The notes: generated by a model from the letters alone, not told the origin. DNA of 64,000 nucleotides from Perca fluviatilis (GCF_010015445.1 NC_053112.1:35016998-35080997); one strand, 5' to 3'; shown: positions 1 to 15,848, numbered from the stretch's first letter. A program made the numbers and translations.

Positions 1-295
1 TCTTAGATTTTGGATATTGTAATATTGTAAATGTTGTCTTTCCCTGGTTTTAAAGGCTGCATTACAGTAAAGTGATGTCATTTTCTGAACTTGCCAGACT
101 GTTCTAGCTGTTCTATTATTTGCCTTTACCCACTTAGTCATTTAAGCGACATTTCGGATGATTATTTATCAAAAATCTCAGTGTGGAAATACAATTTAGT
201 TAAAAAGCATCAATTATCATCCCTGCAATATCGATACTGAGGTATTTGGCCAAGAATATCGTGATATTTGATTTTCTCCATATCGCTCAGCCCTA
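1..295. mobile_element. Non-autonomous hAT-like element, left-truncated by window edge
   Basis: The right end reads TATCGCTCAGCCCTA. The body matches the complete copies at 19220-19587 and 27757-28096, including the phrases on either side of GGTATTTGG and the TATCGATA-rich ends. No coding capacity. Confidence 0.8.
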
Positions 296-1072
296 AGTCC
301 CTTCTCTTACTCCTCATCTTGTGATTTCTGCTGGCGGTGATTACCATATTTGATTACATACAGTATATTGAACAGATGAAGTATAAGTTTATTCCCTGTT
401 TGCTTCCGCTGTTTACACTGCTGCCTGTTATCTGGAGATGTATGTGGCAGCTGACAGACTTCCGCTGTTGCTCTATCGGTCTCTGTCTTGTTTTCTTTCC
501 CTCTTTTCTCTCTGCTCGGCTGGCCAGCCCTCATGTTTCTGTTCAGCTCAAGGTCTTCTCCGATTGAACAGGATGGGGAGGAGAGTCGATGAACACTTTA
601 GAGCCTTAGTGCTCCTAGATCTTTGGCAGCTCACACCGAGCCTTGGACAGAGAGACTGCTCAAGGTTTTTTTCTCTTTCATTCCATTTCTAGCTAAGCCT
701 CCACCTGCCTTTGTCTACCATTTGATAAATCAGACAGTTGTTATTCCTTACTCCTACTATGCATCTTGTTCAAAGAGGGCAGGGTTTGGGTTTTGTGGAC
801 ATCTGCGTAATAAACGCAGAGCAGCTTGCACTGTTGAATGGCTGAAGGACATATGTTATCAAAAATAATATTAAACTGTATAAAGTAAATTCACACAGTT
901 ATGTGTTATCCTCAGATGTGTAGGAACAAGCCAAGGATAAAGAAGGACTGTTATATGTACTTCTGATATTTTTCCTCTCTTATACGGTAGAACTTAGAGA
1001 AAAAGAAAAATGTCATATTGACACATGTAGACGAAATCAGTTCCTGCTTGCTTGCTGGATCAATAATAACAC
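296..1072. other. Intron sequence, no gene seen
   Basis: Mixed-composition intron sequence with pyrimidine-rich patches around 480-680. The short open frames here show no recognisable protein features. Confidence 0.6.
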
Positions 1073-2222
1073 GGGTAACACTTTATTTGAAAGGCTGTGC
1101 ATAAGACTGACATGACACCGTCGTAATCATGACATGGCACATGTCATGAACATAAGGAGTCTTTATGAGTCTTCATGACTGTTGTCATTAAGTGTCACTC
1201 GGTAAATTATGACACCTTTAATGCAAAGTTAGCAGTGTTCGAGATGTTTGGGTTAAGACAACTTGACATTAACGAAGTCAACAATCTCTCTGTTATGACA
1301 ACTTGACATTAAGCAAGACAATATAAGCTGTCAATTTCTTATTTATGACAACTTCACATTAACCTAAACAACATAACCTGTTATAAATATGTCATAGCAG
1401 GCATAATTATCAAAACTATTTAGCTTCATGTCTACGTTAAACCTTCATAAGTGGTTGGTTTTTACATTGGCTGTCATGAGACCATTATAATTGTGTCATG
1501 AATATTTTTCCTTGACCTTAAGTATAGTGAAACAATCTGGACTGTTCATTACGATGCCATAGAAGTCATAAAGATGTTATAAAGTTTCATTATTAAATTT
1601 TATTTTATTTTCTAACGGTCTCAAGAATAATTCCCTTGACCTCAAGTAAAGTGGAACCATTTGGGCTGTTCATTAAGATGTAATAAAAGTTATAAGACCA
1701 GTTTGACAACAGTGAATACAGTACTGGTGTGATTTACAGAGTTTTGGACAGATACTGTTAGCTTTAGGTTCTTTTTTGCTAAAATACCTGCTAAATGCTG
1801 CTAACTGTAGTTAGCTGCCGTTAGCTAGTTCATTCGTACAGCTGTCCAAACCTGGAAAGAAAACCATCTTGGTAGTGTATTCTCTGTTGTAAAACTAGCC
1901 TCCTTGTCAGTCTCTGAGACTGTTGCTGGTCCTGGTCTGGCGACTCACTGGGAGCTCCTGGTCCCGGCAGAGTTGGGATGTAATGTAAACCGCTAGCATG
2001 ATGGATGAACGTAACACACATTTATCGCTATTGGCTACTGTAAACGCTAATCAATATCCACGTCGCAACAAGTCCCTCCCTAGCCTCTGAACAGCCAGTG
2101 CTCGTTGGATTGGTTAGGATTAGTTTTTTATATTTATGACCGGTTATGTTGTCTAGGTTAATTTCAAGACATTGACAGGTTACATTGCCTTGCTTAATGT
2201 CAAGTTGTCATACCACAAAGAT
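1073..2222. mobile_element. Foldback/MITE-type element, right end incomplete
   Basis: It begins GGGTAACACTTTATTTGAAAGG and has many short internal repeats of GACAACTTGACATTAA, TCATGAAC and AATGTCAAGTTGTCAT in both orientations. The same family occurs complete at 28174-29347, where the far end is the inverse complement of this start. This copy stops within the right arm near 2222. No transposase is seen. Confidence 0.75.
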
Positions 2223-3617
2223 TGTCGTCTTGGTTTATGTGCTACAAATAGGCCGGACCAATTTTTTTGTGATTAACATTTTTTTTTATTGCTTAAAACA
2301 AAATACAAAGCATTCAGTTTACAACATGAACACATCCCCTCCCATCCTGAACCCCCCCCAATCGTCATCACCATACATGCAGTAGGCCTCGGTTCTCAGT
2401 TTAGGTAAACTTACTTAGACAAAAATGAAGACAAGATGAAACAATAACCATTATTAACCAATAATAACCAGTATTCAAGACAATACAATAAAATAATAAC
2501 AAAATGGACAATAAACTGTAAACCAAATAATCATTTTATGTATATGTGATAACATAGTGGAGTCCTCCAGAAAGCATGCGCCGTAACAATTTTATATGCG
2601 ATTGTCAAAAACAAAAATAATGCATTAAAATAAGTTGAACGATGATACATCACAAAATACATTCTTCAAAATGTTGTTTTTGGAAGTCTAAAAAAAAATG
2701 TTTCTTCAGTGGAAATAAACACATTTTCTATAAATGATTTATATGAAGGGCTATTTTTTCTGACTACTTGAGAGCCTCAATGTGGTGGTTGCCACTTAAT
2801 AAAAGTCCAAAAGGCAATACCAGACGAAACCCATGTAACCCAAGTGAATCAAGCATACTTCCCTATGTTCATTAACCAATGTGTGTTCTCCTGAAGCCTG
2901 AAACCCTGCCCATCTAGCATTCCAAACATGCAAAAACAAACTTCCCTTAAGGTTTATTGCTGATAGTGCAAAATCCATAGACCGTAAGCCTCCTCTTATC
3001 TACAGTATTGGTGGCGACGGCCAGCCCCAGTCCAGCCAGTGCCCTGCCTCGCCCCTCTGTGTGCAGGTTAATGAACAGTGATTGGGTAAACAGCAGGCAG
3101 GACAGGACATGCAGGACACAGGCTTTCAATGCCACCCGGTTGAAAAAGAGAGACGAAACCGAGATAAAAGCACGCTGAGATAAGCGGTGAGAGTTCCCAC
3201 TAGAATTCAAAATGAAACCCAGGTGTCTATCTTTGGTTCTGCTGTCCCCATCAATCTTTTCCCTCTTTGTCTTTGCCTGCCTTCACACACCCGACTTGTC
3301 ACATCTTCCCCACTGCCATCCATATCTTATTCCTACAATTTCTCACCGTATCTCTCTCCCCCACTGCTCACATATCTCTCTCCTCTCCCTCCGTCTGGCT
3401 CTGTCTCTCCTCAGAGACCTTTCCCTGTCTCCCACCCTCACCTGTCTCCAACCCCTCCTCTGGTCTCTTCTGAGCAAGTTTTCCCTGGCTTATCAGCCAC
3501 AACCTGCACGTTCCTGGGGTCAAGTGCATTATATGTTAGGCTGTTTTGCATGCATGCATTTTTCATGTTAGTCTGTGCAAATGTGTGTGTGTGTGGGTGG
3601 ATGGGTGGATGGGTGTA
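2223..3617. other. Intron sequence, no gene seen
   Basis: AT-rich to 2980, then a pyrimidine-rich run (about 3250-3480) and short GTGG/GGATGG repeats at 3585-3615, where the Tc1 element is inserted. The overlapping open frames in the CT-rich run are low-complexity artefacts. Confidence 0.6.
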
Positions 3618-7501
<3,884 letters not shown>

Positions 7502-7736
7502 CTGGTTTCTACTTTCTTTAAATGTGGGAATTTGTTGCACTTCTCTGATTAATTTCATTGCAAATTGAATATAGTTGGCTTTTGGACTCATCGACAAAAC
7601 AAGCAATTAAGACATAAATCTGGTTTCTACTTTTTTAAGTGTGGGAATTTCTTGCTCTTCTCTGATTCATTTCATTGCAAATTAAATATCATTGGCTTTT
7701 GGACTCTTTGAAAAAAAGAGCAATTAAAAGATAAAT
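7502..7736. repeat. Tandem duplication of a ~118-bp unit
   Basis: Two adjacent copies, 7502-7619 and 7620-7736. Each begins CTGGTTTCTACTTT and runs through CTCTGATT, CATTGCAAATT, TTGGCTTTTGGACTC and AGATAAAT-type ends. They differ by scattered substitutions and small indels. Confidence 0.85.
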
Positions 7737-7759
7737 TCCTTCCTTTGAGCTTTGGGGAA

Positions 7760-7796
7760 TTCTTCTTCTTCTTCTTCTTCTTCTTCTTCTTCTTCA
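7760..7796. repeat. (TTC)n microsatellite
   Basis: About 12 TTC units immediately after the tandem duplication. Confidence 0.95.
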
Positions 7797-8736
7797 GCAT
7801 TTAACGGCAGACTAGAACATTTATAACGCTAGGAGTATATAGTGCCCCTGTCAGGTCCGGAAGGATTGCATCCCCCGATAATTTTGGTAACGACTTGGTA
7901 CCGAAGTACCGGTTCTCATGACATCCCTTGATGGCACCATGTTTTAAGATAAACTGGGATTCCGGTTCAGCCCCAGGAGAAAAAGGGATCCCATTCCATC
8001 AAGGGTGTTTCCCGGTCAAAGCCCATCCCCGGAGCCTTGTTCCAGAGGCCACAGCAGGCTCTGTTGCCTGAGATTGGGGAGTGACAAATGAGAGACTGTG
8101 GACGGACAGAAGTTACCACATCCCTGCACCTGTTGTCTTATTGAAACTAAACGGAGCCTGAGTTGCCACATGGGGCATAACACCCCACAGTGTTGGAACA
8201 GAGCTGAAATTCTTAGACAAATCCAACCCCCACGCTACTCCCACACATGCATTCACTGCATAGAAGCATGCAGGATATCATGTTCCATCCAAATATAATG
8301 TGCCAACCACGGACAGTGATTTGTCCAGATCTGGTGCCAGGGTGCCAGTTTATATTTAGAGGCACAACTGTGAGTGATTGTGGCTGAAAAGGAACGCGCC
8401 TCAAGTCCATCTGAGACATCTGTGTCTCTGAAACTGAATACTGCCGGGCGCTAATGCATGCTGAGACTTGATTCAATGCGCTCCATTAGTTTCTTCCCTG
8501 CTGTCTTTAGGATTTTAACTGTACTAAGAAAGATAAAGAAAGTAAAGTTGGATTAGAGATATATTCCTCACGTGTCGAAGATTTCTGCTAGATTTTCCTT
8601 CCTGAGCTTGTGTTCATCAAGATGAAATACGGGTCAGAGAGACAAGGGGGGGGGAGTAAAAGTGAGAGGAAACAACATGTTTACATCCTGGAGACTGGCT
8701 ATGTGTTGGCTTTACCATTAACTGTATGCTTGCTTC
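7797..8736. other. Intron sequence, no gene seen
   Basis: Mixed unique-looking intron sequence. No repeat family or coding region recognised. Confidence 0.5.
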
Positions 8737-9062
8737 TAGAACTGCAAAGATTAATCGACTAGTTGTCAACCATTAAATTAATCGCCAACTATTTGATAAT
8801 GGATTCATCGGTTTTAGTCATTTTTATAACAAAAAAGTAAAATGTATCAGATTGCAGCTTCTTAAATGTGTATATTTTCTAGTTTCTTCTCTCCTCTGTG
8901 ACAGTAAACTGAATACTTTTGAGTTGTGGACAAAACAAGACATTTGAGGACGTCCTCTTGGGATTTTGGAAACACTGAGCCACATTTTCAACGTTTTCTG
9001 ACATTGTATAGACCACACAACTAATCGAGAATCGACAATGAAAATAATTAGTTGCAGCCCAA
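8737..9062. mobile_element. Non-autonomous hAT-like element
   Basis: The start TAGAACTGCAAAGATTAATCG and end ATAATTAGTTGCAGCCCAA resemble a hAT terminal inverted repeat. The flanks CTTGCTTC (8729-8736) and CTTGCTCC (9063-9070) match at 7 of 8 bases, as expected of a hAT target duplication. It is related to the copy at 21263-21585 through the shared block TTCTTCTCTCCTCTGTGACA. Confidence 0.8.
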
Positions 9063-9430
9063 CTTGCTCCCAGAAATCCAGACACAAGTGGAGCAGCAAG
9101 TGCAATGACCTCATCATGTCTTGCGGTGACACCAGTGAGAACAAGCTTGCTGAACCTGTGGACTTGCTTGCTATCACCATGTTGCCATGGAAATGGCGCA
9201 AATATCACATGGCTGCCTTGAATGTAAGAATCGACCAATACTGTTTTTTCAAGGCCGATACAAATTATTAGTAGTTAATGCAACCGATAACCGATATTTG
9301 GAACCAATATGCATTTACAGTGAAAATATAATCTTTAGGTCAAAATTTAAATGTTGGAATGTTACACAAACATAAACACTTTGTTTAAATGCTTCAAAGG
9401 TCCCATGACATGGTGCTCTTTGGATGCTTT

Positions 9431-9745
9431 TATATAGACCTTAGTGGTCCCCTAATACTGTATCTGAAGTCTCTTTTATATAGACCTTAGTGGTCCCCTA
9501 ATACTGTATCTGAAGTCTCTTTTATATAGACCTTAGTGGTCCCCTAATACTGTATCTGAAGTCTCTTTTATATAGACCTTAGTGGTCCCCTAATACTGTA
9601 TCTGAAGTCTCTTTTATATAGGCCTTAGTGGTCCCCTAATACTGTATCTGAAGTCTCTTTTATATAGACCTTAGTGGTCCCCTAATACTGTATCTGAAGT
9701 CTCTATTATATAGACCTTAGTGGTCCCCTAATACTGTATCTGAAA
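9431..9745 (+). repeat. 46-bp minisatellite, about 7 units (copy 1)
   Basis: Each unit contains CCTTAGTGGTCCCCTAATAC, TGTATCTGAAGT and CTCTTTTATATAGA. CCTTAGTGGT recurs at about 9438, 9484, 9530, 9576, 9622, 9668 and 9714. Units are nearly identical, which suggests recent amplification or homogenisation. Confidence 0.95.
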
Positions 9746-10081
9746 TTCAGCCTTGGTGCAGAATTACAGCCACTAGAGCCAGTCCCACAATGAGCTTTCC
9801 TTAGGATGTGCCATTTCTGTGTCTGTAGCTATTGAGGAGGAAAGAGGGGGGGCAAGGTGGAGGGTGGGGGTGTGGCCTTGACCAACTGCCACTTTGCTTG
9901 TTTGAAAGCCATGATGTCTCTCTCTCTCTCATGGGCGGGCCAAATTCTCTGGTCGGGCAAAGCGGAGAAAGGGGAGGTAACCTTTCCCCTTATGACCTCA
10001 TAAGGAGAAGATTCCAGATCGGCCCATCTGAGCTTTCATTTTCTCAAAGGCAGAGCAGGATACCCAGGGCTCGGTTTACAC

Positions 10082-10805
10082 TAGGGCTTTGACTTTTGCC
10101 CAAAAATCATATTCGAAGTTCGTTTGTATATTAATATTAATATTCGAATATTTATTAATAATATTTTGACCATTAAATGCCTTCAGTTTAAAAAAAAAAT
10201 TAAAAGTCAGACCCTGGATTAAACACAAACAGCATGCTTTCGACAGGAAGTTCGGAGCTTTCACCGTAGCCTACGTAAGTGGTCTGATGTTTATACTCGT
10301 GTGCTGGTGTGTGCGTCGAGCCAGTGTGTGTGGGCGGTGTTGCCAACTTAGCGAGTTTTTTTTCACAAAAGCAACTGAGGAGCAGCCCCCCCTCCCCTCT
10401 GTGCTCTCTCCTCATGTGCAGCAGCACTGAGCAGGCAGGTAGGAAGGGGAGAAGGGACAGGGTGCGGCGCCGGTGTAGGTAGGAGAGACAGCGGAACGCG
10501 ACGGGAGAAAGACGCCGCTGATCTGGCCTGGCCCTGGGCCAGCCTGCCTTCTTTGAGAATTAGGGGGGGATGCACCGCTACTGAGCCACGGCCGAGAGAC
10601 GTGCGTCGCCGCGACGTGTAGTTACATTTTGAAATGCGTGAAAAAGCCTCGGAATCTGAACTGAAAACGTTTACAAGCAAACTCATAAAAATAATGCCCA
10701 TAACAGGTTCGAATATTAAGGGCTGGCTAATATTCGTTCGAATATCATTATTTTTTTAAATATTCGAATGATATTCGAATAACGAAGTTCGGAGTCAAAG
10801 CCCTA
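10082..10805. mobile_element. Non-autonomous hAT-like element nested in copy 1
   Basis: A 724-bp element starting TAGGGCTTTGACTTTT and ending with the inverse complement GTCAAAGCCCTA. It is flanked by a perfect 8-bp duplication GTTTACAC (10074-10081 and 10806-10813). The undisturbed sequence at 36830-36850 shows the empty site. Subterminal regions are rich in the palindrome ATATTCGAATAT; the centre (10370-10610) is GC-rich. No protein is encoded. Confidence 0.9.
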
Positions 10806-11167
10806 GTTTACACCTATCGCCATTTCTAGCCACTGGGGGACCATAGGCAGGCTGGGGGAACGCACATTAATGTTCTAAAAAAAACTCAAAGTGAAATTTC
10901 TATGCCATGGGACCTTTTTAAGTGATTATTTAATGAATGAGAAACTTTGTACATAACAGAGTCAGATAGTGTTGTGGGCGGGACATTAATTAAGACTCAG
11001 TGGTGAGTGAAACTGAAGCAGAGGGACAGACACAGCTGTAGCAGAGCCAAAGTAGAACACTTTTTAATTCATTAACTTTATCGGTTAAACGCTGATGCAG
11101 ATAATCTGCAAACTGCCAAAAAAATGGCCCTATAATCAGCCAGGGCCGATAATCGGGCTATCCCTGG

Positions 11168-11794
11168 TTGAATGTGTGTGTGTTTGTTTCCATTCCGTTC
11201 GGTTCCACTACTGCAAAGCCCGGGGTATACCCTCACAGTCATATGACTACCAACAGGAAGTGAGGCATCAATCCACTGCACAATAACAGTATGGCAACCC
11301 CACAAGTTTATTCCAAATGCCTCTTGCAGTTCCTTATATGGAGGCTCTATTCTTAGCACATGTGCCTGATATAAAGAAGGAGCTGCTGTTGGTCCCATTC
11401 TGAGCACAGTCCAACCCTGGCCCTGTTGTCAGTTGTTCCTCTGTCTGTACATGTTTCAAGGTTCTGGAACTGGAACTAAGAAAAAAGGGCTTTATGGATT
11501 ATACTGTATATTGCACTTTGAAGGAGTATTGTTCTTGAAGTAGATGTTGCTTAGTTAGTTATTTTCTAAGTATTTTGGTGACTTGGTCTGTCAGGAAATA
11601 GTTTAAATTGACCCAAAACGAGTGCTGAAAGGTTTGGCGGTTAATCAGTTCTTCTGCAGCAGCGCTTAACATTATTTGATACCAGCTTTTGCAGCTTATA
11701 TCAATGTTAGTCTGTACGTCTCCGACGTTTCATTTCCGGGATTGTTCAGGTGCCGCCGGAAATTCCGCCTGATGTCCTTAATTTTGGGCCGGAT
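11168..11794. other. Intron sequence, no gene seen
   Basis: Unique-looking apart from the target duplication at its left edge. No gene or repeat recognised. Confidence 0.45.
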
Positions 11795-12152
11795 GTCCCT
11801 CACCTTCCGCTTTCTTTGTGTTGCCGTTCTAAACTCCGGTGGATTTCTGAGGACTATGGTTAACTGCTCCTCAGATCTCTGCAGGGTAAATCCAGACAGC
11901 TAGCTAGACTATCTGTCCAATCTGAGTTTTCTGTTGCACGACTAAAACAACCTTTGAACGTACACATGTTCCACCAAAACAAGTTCCTTCCCGAGGCTAT
12001 TTTGCAGAGGCACCGTTGCTCCGTCCGGCGCTTGTGATTGGTTTAAAGAAATGCCAATAAACCAGAGCACATTTTTCTCCCATCCTGGAATGCTGTGTGG
12101 ACTAGCCAGACCCTCTTCCGCAGCCCTGTGGAGGAGGGTCTGTTGTTTGGAC
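11795..12152 (-). mobile_element. Repeat family P, inverted copy
   Basis: Shares blocks such as GATTTCTGAGGACTATGGTT and CTAGCTAGACTATCTGTCC with 35275-35598. Inverted, it shares AAAGAAATGCCAATAAACC, CATGTTCCACCAAAACAAG and GCCAGACC with 16389-16995 and 45553-46100. Class not determined; probably a non-autonomous DNA element. Confidence 0.65.
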
Positions 12153-12164
12153 AAAACAAGCTAT

Positions 12165-12815
12165 TTCTCAATTTCAATATGATCAATACCTGAACAGATC
12201 TTAAAGTGTAGACACATATAGCCGACGGCCGACCGTTGACAGAAAACCCCGTCGATATGATCAGTCGCGTCCCCGAGGTCCAAAAAACTGCCACAGGACA
12301 GACCAAAAAGACGAGAGGAGACGAGACGTAATACATCTCTATAACAGCAGGCGGCGCTAATCTGTAATGTTGCCCAAGAAATGAAAACCGGCAGCTGATT
12401 GGACGAACGCGTCACATGGGTTTGTTTTCTCCAGAAATTCAAAGCCAGACCGTCACGGCGGCCGTTCAGAATACGATCTCATATTGTACTAAAATAGTTC
12501 ACTGAAACGTGTTTCTGAAAACATTTTAAGTGAGAAATAGGCCGTGCAGTTCCTGAATCTGTCTTCATTTCAGCTCAACAAAAGGTCAGTTTAAAAGATT
12601 TTCATCAGATTTTGAGAGACTCTAGTCACCTCATCCCGCTCGTCATTTCCGGGTGAGTCCAGACTTCCCTGCCGCCGACCGAACATGTCAGGTCGGCCAA
12701 AATGAACGCCGACAGCCCCCCAGACGGACAACGGCACGGGACACACCGAACTGATTTGAGTCACTGACCTCGCCAGACTGTCCCACGGCCGATAATCGGC
12801 CCTTAGAGGCCTCAC
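12165..12815 (-). mobile_element. GC-rich dispersed repeat, inverse of 21717-22150
   Basis: The reverse complement matches 21717-22150 with high identity. Common blocks are CCGTGCCGTTGTCCGTCTGG, GGTCGGCGGCAGG and CAATCAGCTGCCGGTTTTCA. This copy carries about 170 bp (12430-12600) that is absent from the other. The open frames shared by both copies are conserved only as DNA, not as a known protein. Confidence 0.75.
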
Positions 12816-14138
12816 TACATCACCCAGTCCTCGGGTCCCTTTTGGATCGGGTCCAAAATTGAAAAGAAAGAGCCCAAACAATCGAGTGGGAGCAGATTAA
12901 TGAATACTTAACATCCAAATACTATCTGATGAGATCTGATTGGTATCAGTTATGCAACCAAAAAGAATGAACTATGAACTATGATTTGACCCTTGCAGTA
13001 TTGCATTTCCTTTTCAATGTTTTAGGCTAATGCTGTTATTCTGAACAATGTAATGAAGGTGTAATGTGTAAGAGCTTTGCAGAAAAGCTTAAGTATGAAT
13101 TGGACGGTATAGTAAACATTACATCATAGTCATCTGTACTCACTCTGACAAGAGATAAAAGAACCTCTTGTCTTGTCTTTTTTTTTTTTTTACCTGACTC
13201 CCAACATTTACACCAGTGGTCCAGAGCTGTGCAGCATCATCCAATCACATCCCTTCACAACTCTTCTTCACACTCTCTCTGTGCTGGTTACCAAGGAGAC
13301 AGTGAAGTGAAGTCTGGGAAGTGGAGCAAGGGTTTGGCGAGAGTGTTTAAAAAAAAAAAAAAAAAATCTTTTATTTCTTTTTATTTATTTATTTCTCTGT
13401 TGACATCCTGGGAATGGAATTTTACCACCTGGACTAATGATGTAATGATTGTGTGTTTATCATATTACAAGTTAGGAAAGCAAGACACAAGTGCTGAGCG
13501 TTTCTTGACTAGGTAAAAGAGCGTTCTTGACGCAGGCTCTGCAACCTGAGTCCCGCCTGTTCTCACCATTTTGTCTTTTTGTGATCCCACCATTCCTGGC
13601 GGGATGGGAGCACGCTTACCCTTGCCAGGAATTTGTCGGCAGCGCCAGGAAAGCATGCATTTTAGGGCGCGCTTTAACCAACCGGAGACTGTTTCAAATA
13701 ATGAGTTGACATTGATCCAAGTGGGTCAGTTCGACTGGACTAGTAGTCTAAGAATGAGGACGAGAGGAGGGGTGGGGGTGGGGGTGGGGGGGAAGGGGGG
13801 GGGGTGGATTTGCTAACTCGCTAAACATGTTAACTCTGGGGAAAAAGATCGCTGATTAAAAAAAAAAAGTCAGCTGATTGAAGACGACAAGGGCCGGGAG
13901 CTTACATGTCAAGAGGTGCGGGGTGGGGGTGGCGGACTGGGAGACAGACCATGAATCTGGATAGTGACCTGTGTGGCATCGACTCTCTCTCCTGGTGTCC
14001 TCTGACTCTCCACCCAAGTGGAACCGGTTAAAAAGGAAGACAGGAGTTCAATAGAGAGGTGCATTCAGTTTGACAGATGGCCAGAACGAACTGGATCTAG
14101 GGACGGATGTGTCAGAAGGGGGTATTGGGGATTATTTG

Positions 14139-14140
<2 letters not shown>

Positions 14141-14216
<76 letters not shown>

Positions 14217-14244
14217 GTGCGTGTGTGTGTGTGTGTGTGTGTGT
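14141..14244. repeat. (GT)n microsatellite, about 50 units
   Basis: TG/GT dinucleotides with a single TTGTGC interruption near 14216. Confidence 0.97.
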
Positions 14245-14346
14245 CTAGATCTCAATACTAGATATTGTGAAGCCCCACCAAGCTGTTTGCTCCCTTAGTT
14301 CCCCAGAGTCTTTTACAGCCCTCCACCATCTGATACAGATACAATC

Positions 14347-14431
14347 TTTCTCTTCTCTTCTCTTCTCTTCTCTCCATTCTCTTCTCTTCTCTTCTCTTCT
14401 CTTCTCTTCTCTTCTCTTCTCTTCTCTTCTC
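14347..14431. repeat. (CTTCT)n / TCTTC pentanucleotide tract
   Basis: About 16 pentamers with one CCATT interruption near 14375. The frames full of RREEK on the other strand are artefacts. Confidence 0.95.
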
Positions 14432-15450
14432 TCCACCCCCCCTACGCATTACTGTAGGAAACAGATTGCTGCATTGCTGTACAGTACGTCTGCTAGCCCT
14501 CTGCATCTCTCCTCTGCTTTGCTTTTACTTTCCTTCTAATCCCTCTCTTGAATGATTTATTTGAAGGGTGACACTGGGTAAACACAATAGGGCTTACACA
14601 CTCATCTACACCCCACACACCCCCGACCTCCGCTGCATCTCTCTTACTCTCTCTCTCTCTCTGCCCCCCTCTTCTCTTTCTCTTTCCCTGCTTTATCTCT
14701 ACCTTCTCTCTGTTTCTCTCTTTCTCTCCATCCTCCCTCACTCTCTTTCTCTCTGCCTGCCCTGCACCCTCAGCTCCAGTGTCAGCACTTCTCCTCCCAC
14801 CATGTTCGTGTCGCTGTGCGTTAGGAATAAATCAGAGCTTGTTTGACTCCTGTGAGCCCCACATCTCACCGGGCCACAGCTGCTCTGCGTCCTTTCGGAC
14901 CAAAGATTAATTTAATCTTTAGAAGATGTGTGATATGCTCATGTGGGGATTAAGTGCATATGAAGGGTGCCACCCCCAAAATGATGTTACTTGATGTTTA
15001 CTAGTAAAAAAAAAAAAAAGAGTAAAGAATGTCCACGTGAGTCTTTCTTGCCGTATAAAAAAACACCTGACATAAGCTAAACATCAAATTAAAGGAATAC
15101 TAAGCATGTTGTTTTCTTTCTGAGAGTAAAATAAAACATTCATGTCTGTGCATTAAGTAGGAATCTGGTGTGCTAGCTAGCTTAGCACAAAGACTACTAA
15201 CAGGGGAAATAGCTAGCCTGGTTCTGTACAAAACAGTGTTGTTAAAAATGTGTATTCAGTGCTGCAAGGAATATTCTTGAACTTCGAAAAGAGGCTAGGC
15301 TAACTGTGTTTATGCTACGCTAATTTTCACCTGGCTCCAGCTCATTAGACTTGATATTGATCTTATTATCTCACTTTCGGAAAGAAAGCACATATATTAT
15401 ATGTTGATGCCATATGAATAAAATAGTTGTCTCTCCTCTTGTTTCCCTAG

Positions 15451-15526
15451 ATGCAGATACTTGACAAGTTCCCAATTGAGGGAGGGCAGAAAGACCCAAA
15501 GAAGAGGATCATCCCATTTCTCCCAG
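15451..15526 (+). CDS. sh3pxd2a: SH3PXD2A (TKS5) internal exon, PX domain middle part
   Basis: SH3PXD2A is a scaffold protein that brings its partners to podosomes and invadopodia; its N-terminal PX domain binds membrane phosphoinositides. This 76-nt exon encodes 25 codons plus one base, starting [12 protein letters not shown] and ending in the PX proline loop. The loop continues into the next exon as IPFLPGK, which fits the PX family pattern P-x-x-P-x-K. The acceptor is a pyrimidine tract ending TTTCCCTAG and the donor is GTAATA. The first codon is ATG, but by homology this Met is internal (preceded by FFDLQ in the human protein), so it is not a translation start. The preceding PX exons are not in the window, so the upstream intron is longer than 15.4 kb. 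SH3PXD2B is very similar here; the choice of 2A rests on the fourth exon. Whether this is the aa or ab teleost paralogue is undecided. Confidence 0.95.
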
Positions 15527-15847
15527 GTAATAGCCTGCTCCAGAGCTCCAGTTATCTGAACAGGCTCCCATATTAATAATGTATGGCTGGCACTCGCGGA
15601 GGCATCAATATGAGCTGGTTACTGATGCCTGCCTGTGCTGCTTGTGTGTGTATGTATGGACAGATATGTGTGTTACAGTGTTTCTGCTGACAAGGCACTC
15701 CCTGTGACTTTCAAATCATAGCTGTGTTTGCATGTTGGTATGTCCATTTTTTTGTTTAGTTTTGAGGACATTTTTGGAACAATTTGAATTGTGTGTGTTT
15801 CTAACAGAGGTTATAAATGCATTTGGTAAATTGATTAAATATCCAGT

Positions 15848-15848
<1 letters not shown>

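Larger units (their letters stand above)
9396..10916 (+). mobile_element. Minisatellite-bearing non-autonomous transposon, copy 1
   Basis: Terminal inverted repeats AAAGGTCCCATGACATGG and CCATGGGACCTTT. After the left end come about seven 46-bp units (9431-9745), followed by a conserved body with blocks CACTAGAGCCAGTCCCACAA, CTTATGACCTCATAAGGAGA and CACTGGGGGACCATAGGCAG. The same family is at 35835-36938 and, inverted, at 39399-40899. The body is interrupted by a hAT-like element at 10082-10805. No transposase is encoded, so it must move in trans. Confidence 0.88.
9226..11167. mobile_element. hAT-like element split by a nested transposon
   Basis: The left part, 9226-9395, starts AAGAATCGACCAATACTG. 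The right part, 10917-11167, ends GGGCCGATAATCGGGCTATC. Its ends match the TAGGGATCGACCGATATGG start at 63617. A perfect 8-bp duplication TTGAATGT flanks it (9218-9225 and 11168-11175). The interior was interrupted by the minisatellite-bearing element at 9396-10916. Confidence 0.82.
12816..15450. other. Intron sequence upstream of first visible exon
   Basis: Unique-looking sequence with poly-G/GGGGT runs (13769-13804), a long (GT)n, a (CTTCT)n tract and pyrimidine-rich DNA (14640-14770). No gene recognised. Confidence 0.55.

Noticed and set aside
15451..15453. ATG at the very start of the first visible exon as a translation start of a short isoform
   Set aside because: It directly follows a splice acceptor and corresponds to an internal Met of the PX domain.
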